Source: Streptomyces sp. ICC1 (GTDB lineage Bacteria > Actinomycetota > Actinomycetes > Streptomycetales > Streptomycetaceae). From it: DNA of 64,000 nt. Numbering within the stretch: position 1 is the first letter of the stretch; each line of letters opens with the position of its first letter. The stretch is from positions 2,880,267 through 2,944,266 of the forward strand of contig NZ_CP030287.1 in the NCBI RefSeq assembly GCF_003287935.1, in the 5' to 3' direction. The notes below the pieces were generated by a model that did not search any database, was not told the DNA's origin, and saw only the letters and a list, made by a program, of their open reading frames with translations. Position numbers and translations under genes: made by a program. Positions 18,048 to 25,904 of this stretch are shown here, piece by piece.

Positions 18048-18947
18048 ATGGACACCATGCGCGACCGGTTCATCTCGGTCACATCACACGCACTCGACGA
18101 GGACCCCCGACTGGCCCTCGTCCTCGCCGAGATCACCATGGACGGCTTCCGACCCGCCCAGGACCGCCACCCGGACCGGGTGGTCAACGTCGGGATCCGC
18201 GAGCAGCTGCTCATCGGCGTGGGCGGCGGGCTCGCGCTCACGGGCCTGCGGCCCGTCGTGCACACCTTCGCCAGCTTCCTCGTGGAGCGGCCCTTCGAGC
18301 AGATCAAGCTCGACCTCGGGCACCAGGGCACGGGCGCGGTCCTCGTCAGCGCGAGCGCGAGCTACGACTGGCCGGCCGGCGGCTACACGCACATGGCTCC
18401 GGGCGACGTGGCCCTGCTGGACACCCTGGACGGCTGGACCGTCCACGTCCCGGGCCACCCCGACGAGGCCGAGGCGCTGCTGCGCCACGCCTACGCCGCC
18501 GGGGACGACAAGGTCTACGTCCGGCTCTCCGCGCAGTCGAACGCGCACGCCCGCCCCGTCACCGGGCTCGGCTTCGAGACCGTGCGGGAGGGACGCGCGG
18601 GCGTCGTGGTCGCCGTCGGCCCGCTGCTCGACAACGTCCTCGACGCGACGGAGGGCACGGACGTGACCGTCCTGTACGCACCGACCGTGCGGCCCTGGGA
18701 CGACCAGGCCCTGCGCGCCGCCGTCGGGCACGCCACGGCCGATGTGGTCCTGGTCGAGCCCTACCTCGCCGGGACCTCCTCGGCGGCCGCCGGCGAAGCG
18801 CTCCGCGAGGTCCCCCACCGGGTGCTCGGCCTCGGCGTCGGCCGCGCCGAGCTGCGCCGCTACGGCACCATCGAGCAGCACACCGCCGCCCACGGCCTGG
18901 ACCCGGCATCGCTGCGCGCACGGATCGCCGGGTTCCTCCGCGCCTGA
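18048..18947 (+). CDS. Transketolase, C-terminal (pyrimidine-binding) subunit
   Basis: 299 residues with AGGGGGAG upstream of the ATG. RVVNVGIREQLLIGVGGGLAL carries the conserved Glu that activates thiamine diphosphate. The pyrimidine-binding fold is followed by a transketolase C-terminal domain (about 180-299). It partners with the preceding subunit. Its last codons run straight into a truncated YjbR-like fragment, so the downstream end of this gene should be checked against another assembly. Confidence 0.92.
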   Translation: MDTMRDRFISVTSHALDEDPRLALVLAEITMDGFRPAQDRHPDRVVNVGIREQLLIGVGGGLALTGLRPVVHTFASFLVERPFEQIKLDLGHQGTGAVLVSASASYDWPAGGYTHMAPGDVALLDTLDGWTVHVPGHPDEAEALLRHAYAAGDDKVYVRLSAQSNAHARPVTGLGFETVREGRAGVVVAVGPLLDNVLDATEGTDVTVLYAPTVRPWDDQALRAAVGHATADVVLVEPYLAGTSSAAAGEALREVPHRVLGLGVGRAELRRYGTIEQHTAAHGLDPASLRARIAGFLRA

Positions 18948-19082
18948 CCCCGGACGACACCTCGATCGGGGTGAAGTGCCCCGTGGAGGAGCGGGCCGAG
19001 CTGATCGCGGCGGAGCCGGAGAAGTTCTTCATACGTCCGGGTCACGACGACAACTACGCCTGGCTGCGGGTCCGGCTGTCGG
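18938..19082 (+). pseudogene. YjbR/MmcQ-like gene fragment, cut on both sides
   Basis: The frame reads RLTPDDTSIGVKCPVEERAE, then AAEPEKFFIRPGHDDNYAWL and RVRLS. This matches the C-terminal part of YjbR/MmcQ-family proteins, which have an EPEKF block and a conserved Trp. The start is missing because it merges with the end of the transketolase gene, and the end is cut by the mosaic-end-like sequence at 19083. It may be a real gene fragment or a misassembled piece from another locus. Confidence 0.65.
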
Positions 19083-19121
19083 AGATGTTTATAAGGGACA
19101 GGAGATGTGTATGAGGGACAG
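19083..19121 (+). other. Two Tn5/Nextera mosaic-end-like copies: probable library/assembly artefact
   Basis: AGATGTTTATAAGGGACAG (19083-19101) and AGATGTGTATGAGGGACAG (19103-19121) each match the 19-base Tn5 mosaic end AGATGTGTATAAGAGACAG at 17 of 19 positions. They are in the same orientation with one base between. Translated, they give DVYKGQ and MCMRDS, variants of the VYKRQ and MCIRDS strings known from adapter-contaminated entries. A gene is cut on each side. This points to adapter sequence retained at an assembly join rather than biology. Confidence 0.9.
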
Positions 19122-19332
19122 CCTTGGTGGCGGTGCCCGCGGTCTCCGTGGCGGTCGCGGCGGTGTCGCCCGCGGCGGCGGCCGGCGCGTCCGGTGCGGT
19201 GAGCGCGCCCAGCTGCGGCACGGACTCCAGGCCCGCGGCGCTGGCCACGCCGGCCGCACCGACCACGGGAGCTGCCCCGGCTGCGAGGAGCAGCGCGGTA
19301 CGGGCGATCCGGCGGGTCAGGGGGAGGGACAT
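19122..19332 (-). pseudogene. Small secreted protein, C-terminus cut by the artefact
   Basis: An ATG at 19332 with AGGAG seven bases upstream begins a clear signal peptide (LTRRIARTALLLAAGAAPVV, then GAAGVASAAG), followed by a Thr/Ala-rich mature part. The frame is interrupted at about residue 70 by the mosaic-end-like sequence. The intact protein is probably a short secreted Streptomyces protein of unknown role; the true C-terminus is not in this assembly. Confidence 0.7.
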
Positions 19333-19640
19333 GTTGCTCCTAAGCGGTAGCGGCTGAGTACGCCGGTACAACCGCTCGTGGGGGGCGGTGAGTTGCGGAG
19401 CCGGTGGGTAAAGGATCAGTAACGGATCGTTTAATCGGCTTCCGTGACAACCGCATTGGATGCGCGCCGACCTGCGCTTGTGTGCCCGCACGGGCTCCCG
19501 GGCGCGGCATGCGGGTCACCCCCGCACGGGGGATGCTTCGCACGCCCGAGCGGGTGGCCGGGCGGGGGTCGGGCCAGGGGTCAAGCCCGGGGTCGGGCCG
19601 GGGGTCAAGCCCGGGGTCGGGCCGGGGCCGAGCGGGCGGC
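19333..19640. other. Intergenic stretch with 24-bp repeats
   Basis: This 308-base gap upstream of the truncated secreted gene presumably contains its promoter. Its far end holds 24-bp direct repeats beside the stop codon of the lysozyme-like protein. No further gene is seen. Confidence 0.5.
19566..19627. repeat. 24-bp direct repeat, 2.6 copies
   Basis: GGGTCGGGCCRGGGGTCAAG followed by CCCG is repeated at 19566, 19590 and, partially, at 19614. The unit is GC-rich with small internal inverted repeats. It lies 14 bases past the end of the lysozyme-like gene and could slow or stop transcription, or simply be slippage-prone satellite DNA. Confidence 0.75.
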
Positions 19641-20636
19641 TCAGGCGCGCACGAAGATCCGTATCCGGCCCGGATCCGCGTCGAGGGGGTCCCCGTCGCC
19701 GTCCTTGGCTCCCGCAGCGCCCTTGCCCTTCCACCGGCCGCCGTCCGGGCCCGCGGTCCACGTGCTCGAGGAGTACGAGACCCGCGTGATCCCCAGCTCG
19801 CGGGAGTTGGCCACCGCCCACTGCGCGAGCACCTGCCCGGAGCGCGCCGCCGCCTCGCCGCCGCCCCCCTTCGCGACCACGGACACCTCGGTCTCCCCGG
19901 CCTCCCCGGAGGATGCGGAGGCCGCGGGGCCGCCCGCGGCTCCGGCCGGCTCCGCCGGCACCGTGTGCGGCCCGTTCTTGGCGACCAGCCGGGACAGCTC
20001 CGCCCTGAGCTTCGCGGGATCGCCGGCCCGGGCGGGCGCGGGCCCGGCGCAGACCAGGTGGCCGGAGCCGGTGAAGGCCGTCGTCAGGACGGTCGCGTCC
20101 GGCTCGTGCTTCGCGTACGCCTGCGGGAAGGCGCTCAGCTGCACCTTCTGCGCCGCCACCGTCAGCGGAAGCCGCGAGTACCCCTTCACCTCGGCCAGCC
20201 GGTCGTAGAAGATCCCGGCCGAGTACACGGGGTCCATGATCTGCGCCGGCGTGCCCCAGCCCTGGGAGGGCCGCTGCTGGAACAGGCCGAGCGAGTCCCG
20301 GTCGCCGTGGTCGAGGTTGCGCAGCATCGACTCCTGCATCGCCGTCGCCAGCGCGATCGTCACCGCCCGGTCCGGCATCCCCTTGGAGACCCCGACGGCC
20401 GCTATCGTCGCCGCGTTGGCCGCCTGCTCCGTGCTCATCTCGTAGTACTGGCCGCTGCCGCCCTTGCCGCCGCCCGCGGCGTTGACCGAGGCCGTGCAGT
20501 ACGGCGCGCCGCCACCGCCGTTCGACGCGCGCTGGACGGCGAAGTAGCCGGCGACCGCCATCAGCACGAGGAAACCCGCAGCCCAGCGGAGCGGGCGGCG
20601 ACGGCGGCGACGGCGGGGCTGATCGGTCTGCGACAC
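19641..20636 (-). CDS. Membrane-anchored protein with lysozyme-like fold
   Basis: 331 residues from a GTG at 20636. An Arg-rich N-terminus (RRRRRRRPLRW) precedes one membrane helix (AAGFLVLMAVAGYFAV), so the rest is outside the cell. Residues of about 75-170 (ALATAMQESMLRNLDHGDR, DSLGLFQQRPSQGWG) resemble the helical lysozyme/transglycosylase-like domain found in many actinobacterial exported proteins. A Gly/Ala/Ser-rich linker and a C-terminal domain of unknown fold follow. Enzyme activity is not certain. Confidence 0.75.
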   Translation of the reverse strand: MSQTDQPRRRRRRRPLRWAAGFLVLMAVAGYFAVQRASNGGGGAPYCTASVNAAGGGKGGSGQYYEMSTEQAANAATIAAVGVSKGMPDRAVTIALATAMQESMLRNLDHGDRDSLGLFQQRPSQGWGTPAQIMDPVYSAGIFYDRLAEVKGYSRLPLTVAAQKVQLSAFPQAYAKHEPDATVLTTAFTGSGHLVCAGPAPARAGDPAKLRAELSRLVAKNGPHTVPAEPAGAAGGPAASASSGEAGETEVSVVAKGGGGEAAARSGQVLAQWAVANSRELGITRVSYSSSTWTAGPDGGRWKGKGAAGAKDGDGDPLDADPGRIRIFVRA

Positions 20637-20783
20637 GCCGCCCACCGTACTGGAGGCGCCCCGCGCGTCCATCGGCCGGACGGACAGGGCTTCGCCGCAG
20701 CCCGTGGGGTTGGGGCTGTTGATTCTTTAGGTCACTCTTGTGAGTGATAGTGCATTTGGGTGAGTGTGATTACGGTCGGGTGT

Positions 20784-21362
20784 ATGAACCTGAAGGGGTG
20801 GGCGAAGGCGCAGGGTGTGCATCCGCAGACTGCGTATCGCTGGTTCCGTGAGGGCAATTTGCCGGTTCCGGCTGAGCGGGTCGGGCCGCGCACGATTCTG
20901 GTGAACGTTGAGGCCCTTGCCGTGCCGGAAAAGGTCGGTGGCGTCGGGCTGTATGCCCGCGTCTCCTCTCACGATCAGAAGCTGGATCTGGAGCGTCAGG
21001 CGGCCAGGTTGTCGGCGTGGGCGGCGAAGGCCGGGCATCGGGTGGTGCGGATCGAATCCGAGGTCGCATCCGGGATGGACGGTTTGCGTACCAAGGTGCG
21101 TCGTCTGTTGGCCGATCCCGATGTCACGACCGTGGTGGTGGAGCACAAGGACCGCCTTGGCCGCATGAACGTCGAACTCGTCGAAGCGGCCCTGTCCGCG
21201 ACGGGCCGCCGCCTGGTGGTCCTGGATGACGGTGAGGTTGAGGATGACCTGGTCCGCGACATGATCGAGGTACTGACCTCGTTCTGTGCCCGCTTGTACG
21301 GACAGCGCTCCGCGAAGAACCGGGCACGAAGGGCGCTTCAGGCGGCGGCCGGCGATGGCTGA
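20784..21362 (+). CDS. tnpA: IS607-type serine recombinase transposase
   Basis: 192 residues. The N-terminal MerR-like HTH (LKGWAKAQGVHPQTAYRWFR) is followed by a resolvase-like catalytic domain with ARVSSHDQ (catalytic Ser) and VEHKDRLGR. The order, DNA-binding domain before catalytic domain, defines IS607 TnpA. The ATG at 20784 begins exactly at the conserved start. It moves the element through a covalent serine-DNA intermediate. It overlaps tnpB by 8 bases. Confidence 0.95.
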   Translation: MNLKGWAKAQGVHPQTAYRWFREGNLPVPAERVGPRTILVNVEALAVPEKVGGVGLYARVSSHDQKLDLERQAARLSAWAAKAGHRVVRIESEVASGMDGLRTKVRRLLADPDVTTVVVEHKDRLGRMNVELVEAALSATGRRLVVLDDGEVEDDLVRDMIEVLTSFCARLYGQRSAKNRARRALQAAAGDG

Positions 21363-23025
21363 TCCGGCAGGGAAGCTGCGCGCCATCGCTCCCTCGTTTG
21401 TGGCGCTCGGCCCGTCCGGTGTGGCGATACGCGACCGTCTGAAAAATTTGAGCGTCGAGGATGAGAGGGTTCTGCGGCTGGTTGGCGCGCATCAGGGTGC
21501 TCTGGCTTCCCGTGACCTCAAGCAGCGGTGCGCGGACGGTCGCGACCACTCCACTGAGACGTGGGCGACTCGTAAGCGGGGGCTGACGAGGGAGTCGTCG
21601 TCGAGGATCGCCGGGGCGATCACCAAGGCCAGTCACGATCAGTGGGCGCTCGCCCGCCGCTGCCAGGCCGCGCACATCAAGACTCTGGCCGCCGGCATCC
21701 ACGCACTACGTCACCGTCTCGGCCTCCCGGTCGGGGAGAAGGGGAGTAAGCGGGCGGCGGGTGGCTACCGCTCCAGGAGCGAGTGGTTTCGCAAGTCCCG
21801 GCGTCTCGTGACGCTGGAAGAGCGGCACGCGGCCGTTGTCGCCGACTGGCGGGCGGGTCGGGTTCGTGTGGCCCGGGGCGGGAAGCGGCTGGCGAATACC
21901 CGGCACCACCTGGACAGAGCCCAGCTTACGGAGGAGCAGTGGCGTGCCCGGTGGGAAGCCGAACGCTGGTTCCTGGCCGCCGACGGTGAGTCCGGGAAAC
22001 GGTTCGGGAACGAGACGATCCGCGTCACCCCCGACGGCGAAGTCAGCATCAAGCTCCCGACCCCACTCGCACACCTGGCCGATGCCAAGCACGGCCGGTA
22101 CGTCCTGACCTGCCGGATCGCATTCGCGCACCGGGGCGCGGAGTGGGCGGACCGGATGGAAGAGAATCGGGCCGTGGCCTACCGCATCCACCTGGACGTC
22201 ACACGCGGCCGCTGGTACCTGACCGCAGCCTGGCAACGCCCTGTAGTCCAGACGGTCCCGCTCGCCACCGCCCGCGCGAAGGGCATGGTCGGTGTGGATA
22301 CCAACGCCGGCCACTTCGCCGCCTACCGGCTCGACCCGCACGGCAACCCCATTGGCGAGCCACACCGCTTCCCCTACGACCTCAGTGGATCGGCCGCCCA
22401 CCGCGACGCTCAGATCCGGCACGCCATCACCCGGCTGCTGCACTGGACGAAGAGCACCGGCGTCAAGGCCATCGCGATCGAAGACCTCGACTTCACCGCC
22501 GAGAAGACCCGGGAGAAGCACGGCCGCAGGAAACGGTTCCGGCAGCTGATCTCCGGCATTCCGACCGGCAAGCTCAAAGCCCGCCTCGTCTCGATGGCCA
22601 CCGAACACGGCCTCGCCATCGTCGCAGCCGATCCCGCCTACACCTCCCAGTGGGGAGGTCAGTATTGGCAGAAGCCACTGGCCACCCCACGCCGAAAGAT
22701 GTCCCGTCACGATGCCGCCGGCATCGCGATCGGACGACGCGCCCTCGGACACCCGATCCGGCATGGGGTATCCCCTGCTCGAAGAGCTTGGGGAGGGACG
22801 GCACCGCCCCCACACGACCAGAGCGATCGTGCGGGGCATCGGACCGTCCAGGCCGGACCAGGCACCCAGGGGCGTGACGGAATCCGCCCACCCACAACGG
22901 ACCGGCTCTACGGAGAGCCGACGCCGAGCGGGAAGAGAAAGCGGGGACCCAGTGCATCCAAAACCGTTCGGGATGCGCCCAGTACGCACCAGTGGGTCCA
23001 AGACTCACTCCTGCACACTGGATAG
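21355..23025 (+). CDS. tnpB: TnpB-type RNA-guided nuclease of IS607 element
   Basis: 556 residues. The RuvC-like acidic residues are Asp315 (VGVDTNAGHF), Glu376 (IAIEDLDF) and Asp453 (SRHDAAGIAIGRRALG). The zinc-ribbon cysteines usually found between the last two are absent: the loop reads ADPAYTSQWGGQYW and then goes straight to the last Asp. Homologues I recall from actinobacteria share this. Near residue 470 the sequence HPIRHGVSPARRAWGGTAPP appears to contain an in-frame insertion derived from a palindromic element. The C-terminal tail continues to near the element end. TnpB proteins cut DNA guided by an RNA from the element's right end. Confidence 0.85.
   Translation: MADPAGKLRAIAPSFVALGPSGVAIRDRLKNLSVEDERVLRLVGAHQGALASRDLKQRCADGRDHSTETWATRKRGLTRESSSRIAGAITKASHDQWALARRCQAAHIKTLAAGIHALRHRLGLPVGEKGSKRAAGGYRSRSEWFRKSRRLVTLEERHAAVVADWRAGRVRVARGGKRLANTRHHLDRAQLTEEQWRARWEAERWFLAADGESGKRFGNETIRVTPDGEVSIKLPTPLAHLADAKHGRYVLTCRIAFAHRGAEWADRMEENRAVAYRIHLDVTRGRWYLTAAWQRPVVQTVPLATARAKGMVGVDTNAGHFAAYRLDPHGNPIGEPHRFPYDLSGSAAHRDAQIRHAITRLLHWTKSTGVKAIAIEDLDFTAEKTREKHGRRKRFRQLISGIPTGKLKARLVSMATEHGLAIVAADPAYTSQWGGQYWQKPLATPRRKMSRHDAAGIAIGRRALGHPIRHGVSPARRAWGGTAPPPHDQSDRAGHRTVQAGPGTQGRDGIRPPTTDRLYGEPTPSGKRKRGPSASKTVRDAPSTHQWVQDSLLHTG
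22765..22797 (+). repeat. Palindromic Streptomyces-type element inserted in tnpB
   Basis: A CCCCTGCTC-GAA-GAGCTTGGGG near-palindrome flanked by GGGGTAT and AGGGA. It resembles the short GC hairpins (GCTCGAAG...CGAGCTTGGGGGAGG type) scattered in Streptomyces genomes; another lies at 32711. It contributes about 12 codons to tnpB without breaking the frame. Confidence 0.55.
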
Positions 23026-23045
23026 GAACGGTTAGGGTCAGTTCC

Positions 23046-24125
23046 ATGTCCGAATCCGAGCTGGACCTCACCCAGGACGCCGCCGAGCTGACCGCCCGGC
23101 TCGTCGGCATCCCCTCCGTGAGCGGCGACGAGAAGGTACTCGCCGACCTCGTGGAACACGCGCTGCGCGGCCTCCCGCACCTGACCGTGGACCGTTTCGG
23201 CAACAACGTCGTCGCGCGCACCGGCCTCGGCCGCGCCGAACGCGTCGTACTGGCCGGGCACCTCGACACCGTGCCGATCGCCGACAACGTGCCCTCCCGC
23301 CTCGACGAGAACGGCGTCCTGTGGGGCTGCGGCACCACCGACATGAAGTCGGGCGTCGCCGTACAGCTGCGCATCGCCGCGACCGTGCCGGAGCCCAACC
23401 GCGACCTCACCTTCGTCTTCTACGACCAGGAAGAGGTCGCCGCCGACCTCAACGGCCTCGGCAAGGTCGCCGAAGCCCACCCCGACTGGCTGACCGGCGA
23501 CTTCGCGGTCCTGCTGGAGCCGTCGAACGCCGAGGTCGAGGGCGGCTGCCAGGGCACCCTGCGCGTCCTGCTCCGCACGGCCGGCGAGCGCGCCCACTCC
23601 GCGCGCAGCTGGATGGGCTCCAACGCCATCCACTCGGCGGGCCCGATCCTGGCCAAGCTGGCGGCGTACGAGCCCCGCAGGCCCGTGATCGACGGCCTCG
23701 AGTACCACGAGGGCCTCAACGCGGTCCGCATCGAGGGCGGCGTCGCCAACAACGTCATCCCCGACGCGTGCACGGTGACGGTCAACTTCCGCTACGCGCC
23801 GGACCGCAGCGAGGCCGAGGCGGTCGCCCACGTCCGGGAGGTGTTCGCCGACTGCGACATCGCCGAGTTCGTGATCGACGACTCCTCGGGCGGGGCCCTG
23901 CCCGGCCTCGGCCACCCGGCCGCGGCGGCCTTCATGGAGGCCGTCGGCGGGCGCGCCATGCCGAAGTTCGGCTGGACGGACGTCTCCCGCTTCAGCGCGC
24001 TGGGCGTCCCGGCCGTCAACTACGGCCCGGGCGACGCGCTGCTGGCCCACAAGGTGGACGAGCGGGTGGAGACGAAGGCGATCCTGCACTGCGAGGAACG
24101 ACTCCGCGCCTGGCTGACCTCCTGA
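23046..24125 (+). CDS. dapE: Succinyl-diaminopimelate desuccinylase
   Basis: 359 residues of the M20 metallopeptidase family. The metal ligands are visible: His in AGHLDTVP, Asp in GTTDMKSG, the Glu pair in DQEEVAAD and the terminal His in LLAHKVDE. DapE removes succinate to give L,L-diaminopimelate for lysine and cell wall. TAGGGT lies seven bases before the ATG, as expected for a leaderless message with its -10 box there; no ribosome site is seen. The IS607 element ends just upstream, so the -35 region may come from it. Confidence 0.95.
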   Translation: MSESELDLTQDAAELTARLVGIPSVSGDEKVLADLVEHALRGLPHLTVDRFGNNVVARTGLGRAERVVLAGHLDTVPIADNVPSRLDENGVLWGCGTTDMKSGVAVQLRIAATVPEPNRDLTFVFYDQEEVAADLNGLGKVAEAHPDWLTGDFAVLLEPSNAEVEGGCQGTLRVLLRTAGERAHSARSWMGSNAIHSAGPILAKLAAYEPRRPVIDGLEYHEGLNAVRIEGGVANNVIPDACTVTVNFRYAPDRSEAEAVAHVREVFADCDIAEFVIDDSSGGALPGLGHPAAAAFMEAVGGRAMPKFGWTDVSRFSALGVPAVNYGPGDALLAHKVDERVETKAILHCEERLRAWLTS

Positions 24126-24189
24126 ATTCCGCTTCTCGTCACCTTTGTGCGCCTAACCTGATCCAACGATCAGCAGGAGGGAGCACATC

Positions 24190-24948
24190 ATGGGCAACCC
24201 TGAAGGGTCCGCTCGTCGTCGGCCCGAGGAGCAGCAGCTCGGGCCGGTGCTGAGGAGGCGGGGCCAGGTGCAGGCCGGCAGTACGACGGACCAGCGGCTG
24301 CTGGATTCGGCCGGGCCCTCCGAGTGGGTGCACACCGATCCGTGGCGGGTCCTGCGCATCCAGTCGGAGTTCATCGAGGGCTTCGGCACGCTGGCGGAGC
24401 TGCCGCCGGCGATCAGCGTGTTCGGCTCGGCCCGGACGCCGGCGGGGTCGCCGGAGTACGAGGCGGGCGTGCGGATCGGCGGCGCGCTCGTGGAGGCCGG
24501 CTTCGCGGTGATCACGGGCGGTGGCCCGGGCGCGATGGAGGCGGCCAACAAGGGCGCGCGGGAGGCCAATGGCCTCTCGGTCGGCCTCGGCATCGAGCTG
24601 CCCTTCGAGCAGGGACTCAACGAGCACGTCGACCTCGGGCTGAACTTCCGCTACTTCTTCGTCCGCAAGACGATGTTCGTGAAGTACAGCCAGGGCTTCG
24701 TGGTGCTGCCGGGCGGCCTCGGCACGCTGGACGAGATGTTCGAGGCCCTGACCCTGGTGCAGACCCAGAAGATCACCCGCTTCCCGATCGTGCTGTTCGG
24801 CACGGAGTACTGGAGCGGCCTGATCGACTGGCTGCGCAACACGGTGATCGCGCAGGGCAAGGCCTCGGAGAAGGACCTCTACCTGTTCCACGTCACGGAC
24901 GACGTGGACGAGGCCATCGCCCTGGTGACGAAGGAAGTCGGCAAGTAG
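24190..24948 (+). CDS. LOG-family (TIGR00730) nucleotide phosphoribohydrolase
   Basis: 252 residues with an AGGAGGGAG site. The signature motifs are GGGPGAMEAANKGAREA and LPGGLGTLDEMFEAL (PGGxGTxxE). The LOG family releases bases from cytokinin-type nucleoside monophosphates; the M. tuberculosis relative Rv1205 lies in the same place after dapE. The N-terminal 60 residues are longer than in plant LOG proteins, as in other actinobacteria. Cytoplasmic. Confidence 0.93.
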   Translation: MGNPEGSARRRPEEQQLGPVLRRRGQVQAGSTTDQRLLDSAGPSEWVHTDPWRVLRIQSEFIEGFGTLAELPPAISVFGSARTPAGSPEYEAGVRIGGALVEAGFAVITGGGPGAMEAANKGAREANGLSVGLGIELPFEQGLNEHVDLGLNFRYFFVRKTMFVKYSQGFVVLPGGLGTLDEMFEALTLVQTQKITRFPIVLFGTEYWSGLIDWLRNTVIAQGKASEKDLYLFHVTDDVDEAIALVTKEVGK

Positions 24949-24961
24949 CCCGAGGTACGGA

Positions 24962-25822
24962 CTAGGCCAGTCCCCGGCGGGCGACCGCCGGGGGCCGGTG
25001 GCCCTGGATGGCGCGGACCATGTCCAGGACCTGCCGCGTTTCCGCGACCTCGTGGACGCGGTAGACCTGGGCGCCGAGCCAGGCCGAGACGGCCGTGGTG
25101 GCCAGGGTGCCCAGCAGGCGCTCCTTGACGGGCTTGTCGAGGGTCTCGCCGACGAAGTCCTTGTTCGACAGCGAGACCAGCACCGGCCAGCCCGTCGCGG
25201 TCATCTCCGTGAGGCGGCGGGTGGCCTCCAGGGAGTGGCGGGTGTTCTTCCCGAAGTCGTGGCCCGGGTCGATCATGATCGACTCCCGGGGGACGCCCAG
25301 GGCCGCCGCCCGCTCCGCGAGCCCGACCGTGACGCGCAGGATGTCCTCCATGACGTCCTCGTACGAGGTCCGGTGCGGCCGCGTGCGCGGCTCGACCCCG
25401 CCCGCGTGGGTGCAGACGATGCCGGCGCCGTAGCGCGCGGCGACCTCCGCGAGCTTGGGGTCGACCCCGCCCCACGCGTCGTTCAGCAGGTCGGCCCCGG
25501 CCTCGCAGACCGCCTCGCCGACCTCGTGCCGCCAGGTGTCGACGCTGATCACCACGTCCGGATGGCGACGCCGCACGTCGGCGACGAACCCGACCGTGCG
25601 CCGGGCCTCCTCGGCCGCGTCCACGTGCTCGCCGGGCCCGGCCTTGACCCCGCCGATGTCGATGATCGCCGCGCCCTCGGCGACCGCCTGCTCGACCCGG
25701 TCCAGGGCCGGCTCGTCACGGAAGGTCGCGCCCTGGTCGTAGAAGGAGTCAGGGGTCCGGTTCACGATGGCCATGATCACTGGCTCGTGGGTGTCGAACT
25801 CGCGCCTGCCCAGTCGCAGCAT
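24962..25822 (-). CDS. Dihydropteroate synthase homologue, FolP2-like
   Basis: 286 residues of the DHPS TIM barrel: MAIVNRTPDSFYDQG, LLNDAWGG and MIDPGHDFGKNTRHSLE. The pABA/sulfonamide loop reads DIGGVKAGPG instead of the usual GxSTRPG, as I recall for mycobacterial FolP2. FolP2 proteins lack normal DHPS activity, so the folate role should not be assumed. It faces the LOG gene (13-base gap), while its neighbours in the conserved block point the other way. Confidence 0.88.
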   Translation of the reverse strand: MLRLGRREFDTHEPVIMAIVNRTPDSFYDQGATFRDEPALDRVEQAVAEGAAIIDIGGVKAGPGEHVDAAEEARRTVGFVADVRRRHPDVVISVDTWRHEVGEAVCEAGADLLNDAWGGVDPKLAEVAARYGAGIVCTHAGGVEPRTRPHRTSYEDVMEDILRVTVGLAERAAALGVPRESIMIDPGHDFGKNTRHSLEATRRLTEMTATGWPVLVSLSNKDFVGETLDKPVKERLLGTLATTAVSAWLGAQVYRVHEVAETRQVLDMVRAIQGHRPPAVARRGLA

Positions 25823-25904
25823 CCTGCTCTTTCCTCCTTCGGCGGCCCTTGCGCCTCGCCTGTGACCTTAACCTGGTGGCCGGAGTCTCTCAGGGGAGTT
25901 GATC

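Larger units (their letters stand above)
20725..23030 (+). mobile_element. IS607-family insertion sequence
   Basis: A serine-recombinase tnpA and an overlapping tnpB, in the order typical of IS607. The family has no terminal inverted repeats and leaves no target duplication, so the edges here are estimates. On the left, small inverted/direct repeats (CACTCTTGTGAGTG, GGGTGAGTGTG) at about 20735-20768 probably form one end. The right end lies between the tnpB stop and the dapE start. The element sits immediately upstream of dapE. Confidence 0.8.

Noticed and set aside
19083..19121. Mosaic ends as a natural Tn5-family transposon
   Set aside because: No transposase or resistance gene follows; the pattern fits library adapters much better.
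19566..19627. 24-bp repeats as CRISPR or origin iterons
   Set aside because: Only 2.6 copies, no spacers, very GC-rich, next to a gene end and away from any replication gene.
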